Translations under genes and position numbers: made by a program
Assembly (NCBI GenBank): GCA_934463035.1
Contig: CAKSIG010000004.1
Coordinates: forward strand, 134,311-198,310
Reading direction: 5' to 3'
Source of the DNA: an uncultured Eubacteriales bacterium
GTDB lineage: Bacteria > Bacillota > Clostridia > Oscillospirales > Acutalibacteraceae
DNA length: 64,000 bases
Part shown: positions 1 to 7,760 of the stretch, one piece after another
How positions within the stretch are numbered: position 1 is the first letter of the stretch
Layout: each line of letters opens with the position of its first letter
Notes under the pieces: generated by a model
What the model was told of the DNA's origin: nothing
Seen by the model: only the letters and a program-made list of their open reading frames with translations
Databases searched by the model: none

Positions 1-593
1 TTATAGTTATAACCGTTATCGCCAACAAGCGCGGTTTAAACGATGCAGCAGCGGTCGGAATTGTTGAAAAAATAATAGGTTTTGTGTTCTTGGTGCCGTC
101 GTCTATGCTTTCAACTGTTTCAGCATTGGGTGCGCAGAATATCGGCGCAGGTATGCCCGAACGCGCGCGAAAGGTGTTAAAATACGCTGTAATACTTACA
201 GTCAGCTTCGGGATTATTGTCTCTGTTGCGGTTCAATTTACCGCAGACAGCATTGTTTCGCTTTTCACCGATGTCAATTCGGAAGGCGGGGCAGAGGTGA
301 TCCGTTCGGGCGGAGAATACCTTAAAGGATATATCTGGGACTGCGTGTTTGCAGGTATTCATTTCAGTTTCAGCGGATATTTTTGTGCCTGCGGAAAATC
401 TATAATTTCCTTCTTACATAATATTATAGCTATCGTATTTATTAGGATACCCGGCGCATATTTAACCTCCGTAATGTTTCCGACAACCCTTTTTCCAATG
501 GGATTGGCAACAGCAACAGGCTCCTTTGTATCAGTAATTATTTGTTTGATAGCATTTGCGGTTATTACAAAAAAACAGCGAGAGAAGCAATAA
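1..593 (+). CDS. MATE-family multidrug/Na+ antiporter, C-terminal part (5' end outside window)
   Basis: The reading frame is open from base 3, so the gene begins upstream of the window; the GTG at base 84 is an internal codon rather than a start. The visible part is about 196 residues with four or five hydrophobic segments. The stretch with GAQNIGAGMPERA followed by a polytopic C-terminus is typical of MATE efflux proteins, which export cationic drugs or metabolites in exchange for Na+ or H+. It ends with a short basic tail (TKKQREKQ). The stop codon sits inside a hairpin shared with convergent dapB. Family assignment is by motif memory; the substrate cannot be told. Confidence 0.8.
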   Translation, partial: IVITVIANKRGLNDAAAVGIVEKIIGFVFLVPSSMLSTVSALGAQNIGAGMPERARKVLKYAVILTVSFGIIVSVAVQFTADSIVSLFTDVNSEGGAEVIRSGGEYLKGYIWDCVFAGIHFSFSGYFCACGKSIISFLHNIIAIVFIRIPGAYLTSVMFPTTLFPMGLATATGSFVSVIICLIAFAVITKKQREKQ

Positions 594-610
594 TGTTTCT
601 CTCGCTGTTT
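573..610. terminator. Bidirectional terminator between MATE gene and dapB
   Basis: A perfect 14-bp inverted repeat (AAACAGCGAGAGAA at 573-586, its complement at 597-610) has A-rich and T-rich flanks on both sides. It lies at the convergent ends of the transporter gene and dapB and overlaps the transporter stop codon. Confidence 0.85.
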
Positions 611-618
611 TAATAATT

Positions 619-1386
619 TTACATATCTTTTATCAGGTCGTTCATATCATAGAGCTTAGGCTCTTTATTGACAATGAACTTCGCCGCGTTAACAGCGCCT
701 GTCGCAAATATACTGCGCGAAGCCGCGCAGTGTGAAATTGTTACTGTTTCGTTGTTACCCGCAAAGATAACATCGTGTTCGCCGACAATTGTTCCGCCTC
801 TTACAGAATGTATTCCGATCTCGTTTTCAGGGCGTTTAACGCGTTTTGAATGACGGTCATATTCGTATACCATATCACCGTTAAAAACGCCGTTAACAGC
901 GTCTGCGAGCATTATAGCGGTGCCCGATGGCGCGTCTAACTTCTGATTGTGATGTTTTTCAATAATTTCCACATTAAAACTCTTTCCGAGTATCGCCGCC
1001 GCCTGCTTAACAAGACTGCAAACCAAATTAATACCGAGCGACATATTAAACGAAAAGAACACAGGTATTTTTTCTGCCGCGGTTTTTATTTCGTTAATTT
1101 GTTCATCGGAGTAGCCTGTGGTAGCAAGCACCAACGCAACGTTTTTTCGGACCGCATATTCTAACAGATCGTCAAGTGCAGAGGTGTTGGAAAAATCAAT
1201 AATAACATCAGCATTTTTCTTAACCTCGGATATTGATGAATAAAGCGGAAAATCCGAATCGAATTTAGATTTATCAACGCCTGCCGCTACCGTAACAGCA
1301 CCATCGGCGGCGATACACTCCGCAACATAGCGTCCCATTCGTCCCGCCGCGCCGCTTATTATAACCTTTATTGGATTCTGTGACAT
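619..1386 (-). CDS. dapB: 4-hydroxy-tetrahydrodipicolinate reductase
   Basis: This 255-residue protein reduces the dihydrodipicolinate precursor with NAD(P)H in the diaminopimelate/lysine pathway. An N-terminal Rossmann motif (GAAGRMGRYV, about residues 12-21) binds the nucleotide. The family signature EKHHNQKLDAPSGTA near residue 145 carries the catalytic His and Lys. Length is normal for the family (250-270). It is the last gene of an asd-dapA-dapB operon, 22 bp after dapA, with an AGGAAG Shine-Dalgarno just upstream. It supplies DAP for peptidoglycan and lysine for protein. Confidence 0.95.
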   Translation of the reverse strand: MSQNPIKVIISGAAGRMGRYVAECIAADGAVTVAAGVDKSKFDSDFPLYSSISEVKKNADVIIDFSNTSALDDLLEYAVRKNVALVLATTGYSDEQINEIKTAAEKIPVFFSFNMSLGINLVCSLVKQAAAILGKSFNVEIIEKHHNQKLDAPSGTAIMLADAVNGVFNGDMVYEYDRHSKRVKRPENEIGIHSVRGGTIVGEHDVIFAGNNETVTISHCAASRSIFATGAVNAAKFIVNKEPKLYDMNDLIKDM

Positions 1387-1408
1387 ATCTTCCTCCGATA
1401 TTAGAATA

Positions 1409-2296
1409 TTACAAACAGCCGCATTCGGTCAACTTATCTTTGAGTTGCTTTTTAAGCGGCTCGGTCATCGGATACAAGGGGAGACGACACGGACCTGCGC
1501 CTAATCCCAACATATTCATAGCTTCCTTGACGGGAATAGGATTAACGTCGCTGAAAAGCGCGCTCATAAGACCCGTATACTTCAACTGCATTTCCGACGC
1601 GGCTTTGAAATCACCTTTAAGGCATAAGTCACAAATGTTATGCATAACATTCGGGAGAAAATTTGACATAACCGAAATAACGCCTATACCGCCTAAGGAC
1701 ATAATAGGTACTGTCTGATCGTCGTTCCCTGAATAAAAATCAAGCTCGTCGCCGCAAAGATAGCGTGCTTTTGCAACAGCTGAAAGATCACCGTTTGCTT
1801 CCTTAACTGCAACTATCCTCTTATGCTTAGAAAGTTCTAAATATGTTTCAGGCTTGATACCTACGCCCGTTCTTGAAGGCACGTTATACACAATTATGGG
1901 TTTATCCACCCTGTCGGCAATATAGTTGTAATGAGCGATAAGACCGTTCTGAGAGGTTTTATTATAATACGGTGTAACCATCAAAAAAGCGTCCGCTCCG
2001 ACGCGCTCGGCATCCTTGCAAAGCTCAACCGAGTACACGGTATCGTTACTGCCTGTGCCCGCAATAATCGGAACACGGCCGCCAGCCGCTTTCGCCGCAA
2101 CTTCAATAACCTTAACGTGTTCATCATAACGCAGAGTGGATTTTTCGCCGGTTGTACCGCAAATCACAAGTGCGTCAATACCGCCTGTTATTTGCTCGTT
2201 CACAAGGTCTTCCAGACGCTTAAAATTAACGGAAGTATCATCATTCATAGGTGTTATCAGAGCAGAAGCGGCGCCCGTAAAAATACGTTCTTTCAT
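1409..2296 (-). CDS. dapA: 4-hydroxy-tetrahydrodipicolinate synthase
   Basis: This 295-residue TIM-barrel aldolase of the class I DapA/NAL family condenses pyruvate with aspartate semialdehyde. The substrate-binding GTTGE segment is near residue 48. The conserved Tyr lies in VYNVPSRTG (about residue 138) and the Schiff-base Lys in IVAVKEANGDL (about residue 165). It sits 43 bp downstream of asd and 22 bp upstream of dapB, so the three enzymes act in sequence from aspartyl phosphate to tetrahydrodipicolinate. No lysine riboswitch is visible ahead of the operon. Confidence 0.95.
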   Translation of the reverse strand: MKERIFTGAASALITPMNDDTSVNFKRLEDLVNEQITGGIDALVICGTTGEKSTLRYDEHVKVIEVAAKAAGGRVPIIAGTGSNDTVYSVELCKDAERVGADAFLMVTPYYNKTSQNGLIAHYNYIADRVDKPIIVYNVPSRTGVGIKPETYLELSKHKRIVAVKEANGDLSAVAKARYLCGDELDFYSGNDDQTVPIMSLGGIGVISVMSNFLPNVMHNICDLCLKGDFKAASEMQLKYTGLMSALFSDVNPIPVKEAMNMLGLGAGPCRLPLYPMTEPLKKQLKDKLTECGCL

Positions 2297-2339
2297 AAAC
2301 TCATCATATCCCTTTCAAAAAGTAAAAGTAAAAGCACGA

Positions 2340-3425
2340 TTAATCCATATAACCCTTTGCGCAAAGCAGTTCGGCAAGCAATACACCGCCGCCTGCGGCT
2401 CCTCTGAGCGTGTTGTGAGATACGCAGACGAACTTGTAATCATACTGCGTATCCTCGCGGAGACGGCCTACTGATATAGCCATACCGCCTTCTAGGTCAC
2501 GCGTCAGCTTTGTCTGCGGCATATCATTTTCCTCATAGTAATGAATAAACTGTTTGGGAGCATGCGGCAGGTCAAGCGCCTGCGGCTCGCCTGAAAAATC
2601 TTTCCATACTTTAAGGATTTCTTCCTTTGAAGGTTTGTTCTTGAATTTTACAAAAACAGCCGCCATATGTCCGTCTGATACAGGCACTCTAAGGCATTGG
2701 GCAGTAAATTTAGGTGTATCGGACGGCACTATCTTTCTGTCACATACCTTACCCCATATCTTCAAGGGCTCCTGTTCGCTCTTTTCTTCTTCGCCGCCGA
2801 TATATGGAATAACGTTATCAATTATTTCGGGCCAGCGTTCAAATGTTTTACCCGCTCCCGAAATTGCCTGATAGGTGCAAACAAGACACTTATCTATTTC
2901 AAATCCCGCTTTATCAAGAGGGAAGAGAGCCGGCACATAGCTTTGCAGAGAACAGTTTGACTTTACGGCAACAAAGCCTTTTTTTGTGCCCAGACGTTTT
3001 CTTTGCGCGTTAATAACCTCGGCGTGTTCAGGGTTGATTTCAGGTATTATCATAGGTACGTCGGGTGTAAAACGGTTTGCACTGTTGTTTGAAATAACAG
3101 GACATTCGGCTTTTGCATATTTTTCTTCAAGCGCGCGAATTTCGTCCTTCTTCATATCAACGGCGCAGAATACAAAATCAACCAATCCTACTATTTTTTC
3201 AATATCCTTTTCAGCATCAAAAACAGGCATTGTTTTAAGATTTTCGGGGATAGGCGACGTCATCGCCCAACGGTTGCCCACGGCTTCCTCGTAAGTTTTT
3301 CCTGCCGAGCGTGAACTTGCGGCAAGCGCAGTAACCTTAAACCAAGGGTGATCGGCAAGCAGCAAAGCAAAACGCTGACCTACCATTCCCGTAGCCCCTA
3401 CAATACCTACTTTATAGTTTTTCAT
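2340..3425 (-). CDS. asd: Aspartate-semialdehyde dehydrogenase (archaeal/fungal-type length)
   Basis: This 361-residue protein reduces aspartyl phosphate to aspartate semialdehyde. The N-terminal GATGMVGQRF motif binds NADP, the catalytic Cys is in VKSNCSLQ (about residue 156), and a conserved His follows later. Its length and internal sequence (for example EINPEHAEVI) look like the longer subfamily common in archaea, fungi and some Clostridia rather than the E. coli or B. subtilis type; that subfamily call is from memory. It is the first gene of the dap operon, with its own promoter upstream and divergent from queA. Confidence 0.92.
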   Translation of the reverse strand: MKNYKVGIVGATGMVGQRFALLLADHPWFKVTALAASSRSAGKTYEEAVGNRWAMTSPIPENLKTMPVFDAEKDIEKIVGLVDFVFCAVDMKKDEIRALEEKYAKAECPVISNNSANRFTPDVPMIIPEINPEHAEVINAQRKRLGTKKGFVAVKSNCSLQSYVPALFPLDKAGFEIDKCLVCTYQAISGAGKTFERWPEIIDNVIPYIGGEEEKSEQEPLKIWGKVCDRKIVPSDTPKFTAQCLRVPVSDGHMAAVFVKFKNKPSKEEILKVWKDFSGEPQALDLPHAPKQFIHYYEENDMPQTKLTRDLEGGMAISVGRLREDTQYDYKFVCVSHNTLRGAAGGGVLLAELLCAKGYMD

Positions 3426-3502
3426 AGCATTTCATTCCTTATTTAACAAAATTAGGGTTGATATATATTCGCTTATGCAATATAATAAATCCATTACCAT
3501 TA

Positions 3503-3531
3503 AATATAACATTGTATGCTTGGTTTGTCAA
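3503..3531 (-). promoter_or_regulatory. Sigma-A promoter of the asd-dapA-dapB operon
   Basis: On the minus strand a TTGACA box (3526-3531) and TATATT box (3503-3508) are separated by exactly 17 bp. The leader to the asd start is only about 70 nt, too short for a lysine riboswitch. Confidence 0.75.
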
Positions 3532-3572
3532 TTTTTTTATGACTTTTAGAACAGAAAGATATAGGGTGGAAA

Positions 3573-4595
3573 ATGAAAAAAAGCGATTTTTATTATGATT
3601 TGCCGAAGGAGCTTATAGCGCAGACTCCCGTTGAGCCGCGAGATTCATCGCGTATGATGGTTTTTAATAAAAAAAACGGTGATATTCAGCACAGACACTT
3701 TTATGAATTAAAAGAGTTTTTAAAGATAGGCGATTGTCTGGTCCTTAACGATACCCGTGTTTTACCCGCGCGGCTTTACGGAACACGTACGGATACGGGA
3801 GCGGTTGTAGAATTTGTGCTGTTAAAACAGAAAAGCCAGCTGTTATGGGAATGTATAGCGGGCCCCGGCAAAAAAGCAAAAGTAGGTAATGAATTCCGTT
3901 TTTCCGATAAACTGTCGGCGGTGGTTGAGGAAGTATTGGACGACGGTAACAGGATACTCAGATTTGTTTGTGACGGCGAGTTTTTTTCCGTTTTGGATGA
4001 AGTAGGACAAATGCCTCTGCCGCCGTATATAACCGAAAAGCTCTCCGATAGGGAAAGGTATCAAACAGTCTATTCAAGGGAATTGGGCTCTGCCGCCGCT
4101 CCGACAGCCGGGTTGCATTTTACCGAAAGAATGCTTAACGAATTAAAGGAAATGGGCATAAAAATTGTGTATGTAACATTGCATGTGGGGCTCGGCACTT
4201 TCAGACCTGTAAAGGTTGAGGAAATAACGGAGCATAAAATGCATTCTGAACATTACAGTGTATCAAAGGCAACAGCCGATACAATTAATGAGACCAAAAA
4301 GAACGGCGGCAGAGTAATTTGTGTCGGTACAACAAGTTGCCGTACCGTCGAAAGCGTTGCTTCAAAATACGGTGAAATGCGCGAATGCAGTGATGATACA
4401 AGCATTTTTATATACCCTGGCTATAAATTCAAGTGTATGGACGCATTGATTACAAATTTCCACCTGCCCGAAAGCACTTTAATAATGCTCGTTTCGGCAT
4501 TCGCAGGTTACGAAAATACAATGAACGCATATAATATCGCTGTTAGTGAAAAATACAGATTTTTCAGCTTTGGCGATGCAATGCTCATAATATAG
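3573..4595 (+). CDS. queA: S-adenosylmethionine:tRNA ribosyltransferase-isomerase
   Basis: This 340-residue enzyme transfers and rearranges the ribosyl part of SAM onto preQ1 at tRNA position 34, giving epoxyqueuosine. The start is supported by the SD-like AGGGTGG. Diagnostic segments include FYYDLPKELIAQTPVEPRD at the N-terminus, AAPTAGLHFTE mid-protein, LHVGLGTFRPVK, and SAFAGYE near the C-terminus. It lies 23 bp upstream of tgt, which does the preceding step, so the pair is an operon. De novo preQ1 genes are not in the window. Confidence 0.95.
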   Translation: MKKSDFYYDLPKELIAQTPVEPRDSSRMMVFNKKNGDIQHRHFYELKEFLKIGDCLVLNDTRVLPARLYGTRTDTGAVVEFVLLKQKSQLLWECIAGPGKKAKVGNEFRFSDKLSAVVEEVLDDGNRILRFVCDGEFFSVLDEVGQMPLPPYITEKLSDRERYQTVYSRELGSAAAPTAGLHFTERMLNELKEMGIKIVYVTLHVGLGTFRPVKVEEITEHKMHSEHYSVSKATADTINETKKNGGRVICVGTTSCRTVESVASKYGEMRECSDDTSIFIYPGYKFKCMDALITNFHLPESTLIMLVSAFAGYENTMNAYNIAVSEKYRFFSFGDAMLII

Positions 4596-4618
4596 AAGTA
4601 TTGAAATAAGGAGATCAA

Positions 4619-5749
4619 ATGTTTAAGGTTTTAAAAACGGAAGGTGCTGCACGGCGCGGCGAATTTTTAACTAACAGAGGTACTGTTCAAACTCCTGCGT
4701 TTATGAATGTTGCAACTGCGGCAGCAATTAAAGGCGGTGTATCAGCGGCTGATTTAGTTGATTTAAAATGTCAAGTAATGCTCTGCAATACCTATCATTT
4801 GCATGTGCGACCGGGGGATAAAGTAATTAACGATTGCGGAGGATTACACAAATTTACAACTTGGAACGGACCTATTTTGACCGACAGCGGCGGATTTCAA
4901 GTTTTTTCGCTCGCTTCACTCAGACATATACAGGAGGAGGGCGTTACTTTTGCGTCTCATATTGACGGCAAACGCATTTTTATGGGCCCTGAAGAAAGTA
5001 TGACCATTCAGTCAAATCTCGGTTCCACAATAGCTATGGCTTTTGATGAATGTGTTGAAAACCCAGCTGAATACTCCTATTCAAAGGCTTCGTGCGAACG
5101 TACAACACGCTGGCTTATTCGCTGTAAAAAAAAGTTGAACGAGCTTAATTCGCTTGAAAATACAGTAAATCGCGAACAGATGCTTTTCGGCATAAACCAG
5201 GGCTGCACATATAACGATCTGCGTATTGAACATATGAAACAGATTGCCGACCTTGATCTTGACGGCTATGCAATCGGTGGTTTGGCAGTAGGGGAGCCGA
5301 CTGACGTAATGTATGACGTTATCGACCACGTTACACCGTATATGCCGACCGATAAGATACGTTACCTTATGGGGGTCGGCACGCCTGCTAATATTCTTAA
5401 TGCCGTTGAACGCGGCGTAGACCTTTTTGATTGCGTTATGCCAAGCCGTAACGCACGCCACGGACATTTGTTCACCTCTAAGGGAATAATTAATATCAAC
5501 AATAAGAAATATGAGCTTGATATGTCTCCGATTGATGATAATTGCGGTTGCCCGGTCTGTAAGCGTTACAGTAAGGCATATTTGCGTCATTTGCTCAAAA
5601 GTTCCGAAATGCTCTCACAACGCCTGCTCGTTATGCATAATCTGTGGTTTTACAATACACTTATGGAGGATATTCGCAAAGCGCTTGATGACGGTAATTT
5701 TGCAAGTTTCAAAAAGGAAAAAGAAGTTATACTTTCCACAAGAATATAA
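4619..5749 (+). CDS. tgt: tRNA-guanine transglycosylase (bacterial)
   Basis: This 376-residue TIM-barrel enzyme exchanges guanine-34 of GUN-anticodon tRNAs for preQ1. The motif DSGGFQVFSL near residue 90 carries one catalytic Asp. The nucleophile Asp lies in DCVMPSRNARHGHLFT near residue 265. The zinc site CGCPVCKRY followed by a downstream His is near residues 303-335. Length matches bacterial Tgt. It follows queA closely, with a GGAG SD. The downstream intergenic region is where the phage-like element is integrated, leaving the gene intact. Confidence 0.95.
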   Translation: MFKVLKTEGAARRGEFLTNRGTVQTPAFMNVATAAAIKGGVSAADLVDLKCQVMLCNTYHLHVRPGDKVINDCGGLHKFTTWNGPILTDSGGFQVFSLASLRHIQEEGVTFASHIDGKRIFMGPEESMTIQSNLGSTIAMAFDECVENPAEYSYSKASCERTTRWLIRCKKKLNELNSLENTVNREQMLFGINQGCTYNDLRIEHMKQIADLDLDGYAIGGLAVGEPTDVMYDVIDHVTPYMPTDKIRYLMGVGTPANILNAVERGVDLFDCVMPSRNARHGHLFTSKGIININNKKYELDMSPIDDNCGCPVCKRYSKAYLRHLLKSSEMLSQRLLVMHNLWFYNTLMEDIRKALDDGNFASFKKEKEVILSTRI

Positions 5750-5757
5750 TAAAAACC

Positions 5758-5818
5758 TAATCAAAGACAGAACTGCGCATTTAATTAATCATAAGAAACA
5801 CAGTTCTGTCTTTGATTA
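5758..5818. terminator. Long stem-loop after tgt (probable terminator)
   Basis: A perfect 18-bp inverted repeat (5758-5775 with 5801-5818) with a 25-nt loop begins 8 bp after the tgt stop. It has an A-run before it and only a weak T-rich stretch after it, so termination is likely but not canonical. Confidence 0.55.
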
Positions 5819-5836
5819 AGTAAAGATATTTTTAAT

Positions 5837-5906
5837 AGGGCTGAGCTATACAAAACGTGTCTACGCAAGCCCAAATTTAGATAGGCTCAACTATACTAAA
5901 TGAATG
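5837..5906 (+). repeat. attL: left copy of the 70-bp direct repeat bounding the phage-like element
   Basis: These 70 bp recur at 13816-13885 in the same orientation with a single mismatch (C at 5872, T at 13851). The copy ends in CTCAACTATACTAAA followed by TGAATG. Here the next bases are ATAGAAATT (element sequence), whereas at the right copy they complete a palindrome. It lies in the tgt-sipL intergenic region. I read it as the left attachment site. Confidence 0.85.
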
Positions 5907-5945
5907 ATAGAAATTTATGCAATTTACACAAACTGTGTTAGATTT

Positions 5946-5972
5946 AACTGCTCCAATGTGGAGCAGTTTTTT
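5946..5972 (+). terminator. Orphan rho-independent terminator at the left end of the element
   Basis: A 10-bp stem AACTGCTCCA with its complement is followed by a run of seven T (GCAGTTTTTTTA). No gene precedes it in the integrated form except tgt, which has its own stem-loop before attL. In the excised circle it would lie about 200 bp after the last rep-operon gene and close that transcript. Confidence 0.8.
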
Positions 5973-6118
5973 TATTGTGAAATGTGTGAAAAGCTCTCGC
6001 CGTGTAGGGGCAGAGAAGACCGCAAACCCGCACACCTTTGCGTTGGAATTAAATCGTAATATTGGTTTTGGTAAGATAATACTTGCCTTGTTTGCAAAAA
6101 AAGTTTGAATAAAAACTG

Positions 6119-6168
6119 TTGACAAACATATAATATTATAGTACAATAAATTGTACCGTAAAACGTAC
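6119..6168 (+). promoter_or_regulatory. yefM-yoeB promoter with overlapping palindromic operator
   Basis: TTGACA (6119-6124), 17 bp, TACAAT (6142-6147). The -10 box lies inside a near-perfect palindrome GTACAAT-AA-ATTGTAC (6141-6156). A further CGTAC half-site is at 6164-6168. YefM-type antitoxins are known to bind GTAC-centred palindromes and autorepress, so this is very likely the autoregulatory operator. Confidence 0.8.
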
Positions 6169-6183
6169 AGAAAGGGTGATTAT

Positions 6184-6447
6184 ATGTTAGCTGTAAATTA
6201 TTCGACGATTAGAGAAAATTTAAAATCTTACTGCGACAAGGTAACCGATAACAACGAAACTGTTATTGTAACACGGAAAGACGAAAAGAATGTTGTTATT
6301 ATCAGTCTTGAAGAATGGAATGCTCTGCAAAAGGCTTTAAAAAATGCGGAATACCTTGGCAAACTTAACCGTTCTATAACCGATGTTAAAGAGGGACGTT
6401 TTGTTACAAAAACTATGCAAGAGTTAGAGGAAATGGAAAATGAATAA
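6184..6447 (+). CDS. yefM: Antitoxin of the Phd/YefM family
   Basis: An 87-residue protein from the ATG preceded by AGAAAGGGTGAT; an in-frame ATG 33 bp upstream lacks an SD and falls inside the operator, so I reject it. The N-terminal fold MLAVNYSTIRENLKSYCDKV and the segment VIISLEEWNALQ are typical of YefM. It should bind and neutralise the adjacent toxin and repress its own promoter together with the toxin. It overlaps the toxin gene by 8 bp. It lies inside the phage-like element and may stabilise it. Confidence 0.92.
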   Translation: MLAVNYSTIRENLKSYCDKVTDNNETVIVTRKDEKNVVIISLEEWNALQKALKNAEYLGKLNRSITDVKEGRFVTKTMQELEEMENE

Positions 6448-6703
6448 TCTAACTTTCGCACCAGTAGCTTGGGACGAGTATTTGTATTGGCAAATGCAAG
6501 ACAAAAAAACTTTACGCCGCATAAACTTGTTGTTAAAAGATATTATACGTAGTCCTTTTGATGGTATAGGTAAACCCGAACCTTTGAGGTATTGCGACGA
6601 TTTTTGGAGCAGAAGAATAGACGATAAAAATAGACTTGTTTATTCGATTAGCGGTGAAAACGACATTATTGTAATATCCTGTAAAGGGCATTATTCAGAT
6701 TAA
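6440..6703 (+). CDS. yoeB: Toxin of the YoeB/Txe family (ribosome-dependent mRNA interferase)
   Basis: An 87-residue RelE-superfamily toxin that cleaves mRNA at the ribosomal A site. The family core is clear: PFDGIGKPEPLRY with the catalytic Glu (about residue 46-47), SRRIDDKNRLVYSI with the key Arg, and the C-terminal GHYSD with the catalytic His-Tyr pair. It is translationally coupled to yefM by an 8-bp overlap and ends at a shared bidirectional terminator. The full active-site set looks intact. Confidence 0.93.
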   Translation: MNNLTFAPVAWDEYLYWQMQDKKTLRRINLLLKDIIRSPFDGIGKPEPLRYCDDFWSRRIDDKNRLVYSISGENDIIVISCKGHYSD

Positions 6704-6716
6704 CTTTTAATAATGA

Positions 6717-6743
6717 AATAGCTCACCATTCTGGTGAGCTATT
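6717..6743. terminator. Bidirectional terminator between yoeB and the DUF2726 gene
   Basis: A perfect 12-bp stem (AATAGCTCACCA, loop TTC, complement) with A/T tails on both sides lies where the two genes converge; it includes the stop codon of the minus-strand gene. Confidence 0.85.
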
Positions 6744-7385
6744 TATTGTAGAGTATTCATTGAGGAAGAAGTAGTTTAATTTTCTTTCTAATTCCTCGAT
6801 ACTGTAAGTATGTAAAATTTTGTAACCAGCTTTTAACAATGAATTATCAACAAACATATCTCTTTTAGCTCTATTTGCTTTGAAATGGGACATATCATCT
6901 ACTTCAATTAGAATTATCGGTTCTAAATCAAATTTTGCACATAGGGCAAAATCTATATGTTTAGAACTAATTTTAGAAAACGATACCTTTTTGTCGATTT
7001 CTCTGGTTGAATATGTTTCGTCAACTTCAATTAAATCTGCAAGTCTTATCTTTGATAGGATTTGCAGATTTTTCTTTTCTGCATAACCCTTCAAAAATGA
7101 GTAATATCTTTTTTCATTTTCCGTTAAGAATTTTCGTTTTTTGTACGCAGTTTTTATATCATAGTTTTCTTTGTTATAGTTTTGCTCATTAATAGGTTCT
7201 TCGATAATAATAGTACTGCTTGGTTGATATATATCTGCATTCTTATGGAAAAAATTTTTGTTATAAGGATTACGATAATAATTATTAGTGCTATTGTAAT
7301 TATTTCTATACTTTTTCTTTCTATGCCTATTCACAAAATAATAAATTATTACACCAATAACTAATAAAGATAATACCTCGTTCAC
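6723..7385 (-). CDS. DUF2726 protein with N-terminal membrane segment
   Basis: A 220-residue protein. Residues 4-18 are a hydrophobic segment followed by a basic, Asn/Tyr-rich stretch. The C-terminal half (about residues 85-210) matches DUF2726: LTENEKRYYSFL, then HIDFALC...ILIEVDDMSH, then KAGYKILH. The D...E-x-D arrangement resembles PD-(D/E)XK nuclease-type folds; that relationship is from memory. DUF2726 domains occur near mobile elements and helicase-like proteins, but the role is unknown. It is on the repressor side of the element, 12 bp downstream of the XRE gene, so it should be expressed in the lysogen. It may be exclusion or defence cargo (inference). Confidence 0.75.
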   Translation of the reverse strand: MNEVLSLLVIGVIIYYFVNRHRKKKYRNNYNSTNNYYRNPYNKNFFHKNADIYQPSSTIIIEEPINEQNYNKENYDIKTAYKKRKFLTENEKRYYSFLKGYAEKKNLQILSKIRLADLIEVDETYSTREIDKKVSFSKISSKHIDFALCAKFDLEPIILIEVDDMSHFKANRAKRDMFVDNSLLKAGYKILHTYSIEELERKLNYFFLNEYSTINSSPEW

Positions 7386-7397
7386 TTTAATACTCCT

Positions 7398-7619
7398 TTA
7401 CCTCTTTGGATAATTTTTTCCCTCGGGCAGTCCCAAAACATAATCAGCAGACACATCATAAAATTTACATAATTTAATTATATCTTCTATTTTATATTTT
7501 GCCCTACGTTGTTCATACTTTGAAATGGCTGATTGTTGGCAATTTAGTATTTTTGAAATTTCAGCCTGCCCAATATCATTATCTATCCTTAAAGCTGTTA
7601 ATCTATCTACATAGTCCAT
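7398..7619 (-). CDS. XRE/Cro-CI family repressor of the phage-like element
   Basis: A 73-residue protein that is essentially one helix-turn-helix domain: RIDNDIGQAEISKILNC is the first part and QSAISKYEQRRAKYK the recognition region, followed by DIIKLCKFYDVSADYVLGLPE. The SD AGGAAGTGAT precedes ATG at 7619. It is transcribed leftward, divergent from the structural genes, with three 15-bp operator-like sites in the 140-bp gap. By position it is the lysogeny switch controlling the rightward phage promoter and its own leftward one. Confidence 0.9.
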   Translation of the reverse strand: MDYVDRLTALRIDNDIGQAEISKILNCQQSAISKYEQRRAKYKIEDIIKLCKFYDVSADYVLGLPEGKNYPKR

Positions 7620-7647
7620 AATATCACTTCCTAATTTTATTTTAATA

Positions 7648-7717
7648 ATTCCAAATCAGACTATTGACAAAAAGTCCGAAACAGACTATAATATTTACAT
7701 AAAGTCCATTTCAGACT
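7648..7717 (+). promoter_or_regulatory. Rightward phage promoter with three repressor operators
   Basis: TTGACA (7664-7669), 17 bp, TATAAT (7687-7692) is a full consensus promoter. Three related 15-bp sites are visible: 7648-7662 (ATTCCAAATCAGACT), 7673-7687 (AGTCCGAAACAGACT) and 7703-7717 (AGTCCATTTCAGACT). The last two are AGTC-N7-GACT dyads. The central site fills the -35/-10 spacer, the third covers the transcription start region, and the first lies on the repressor side. This is a compact CI-like switch. Confidence 0.85.
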
Positions 7718-7760
7718 TTATTTTATATAAATAAATTACTATAAGAAAGAGGTATTTAAA

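Noticed and set aside
3426..3572. Lysine riboswitch ahead of asd-dapA-dapB
   Set aside because: The promoter lies only about 70 nt before the start codon, far too short for the L-box aptamer, and no matching motifs are seen.
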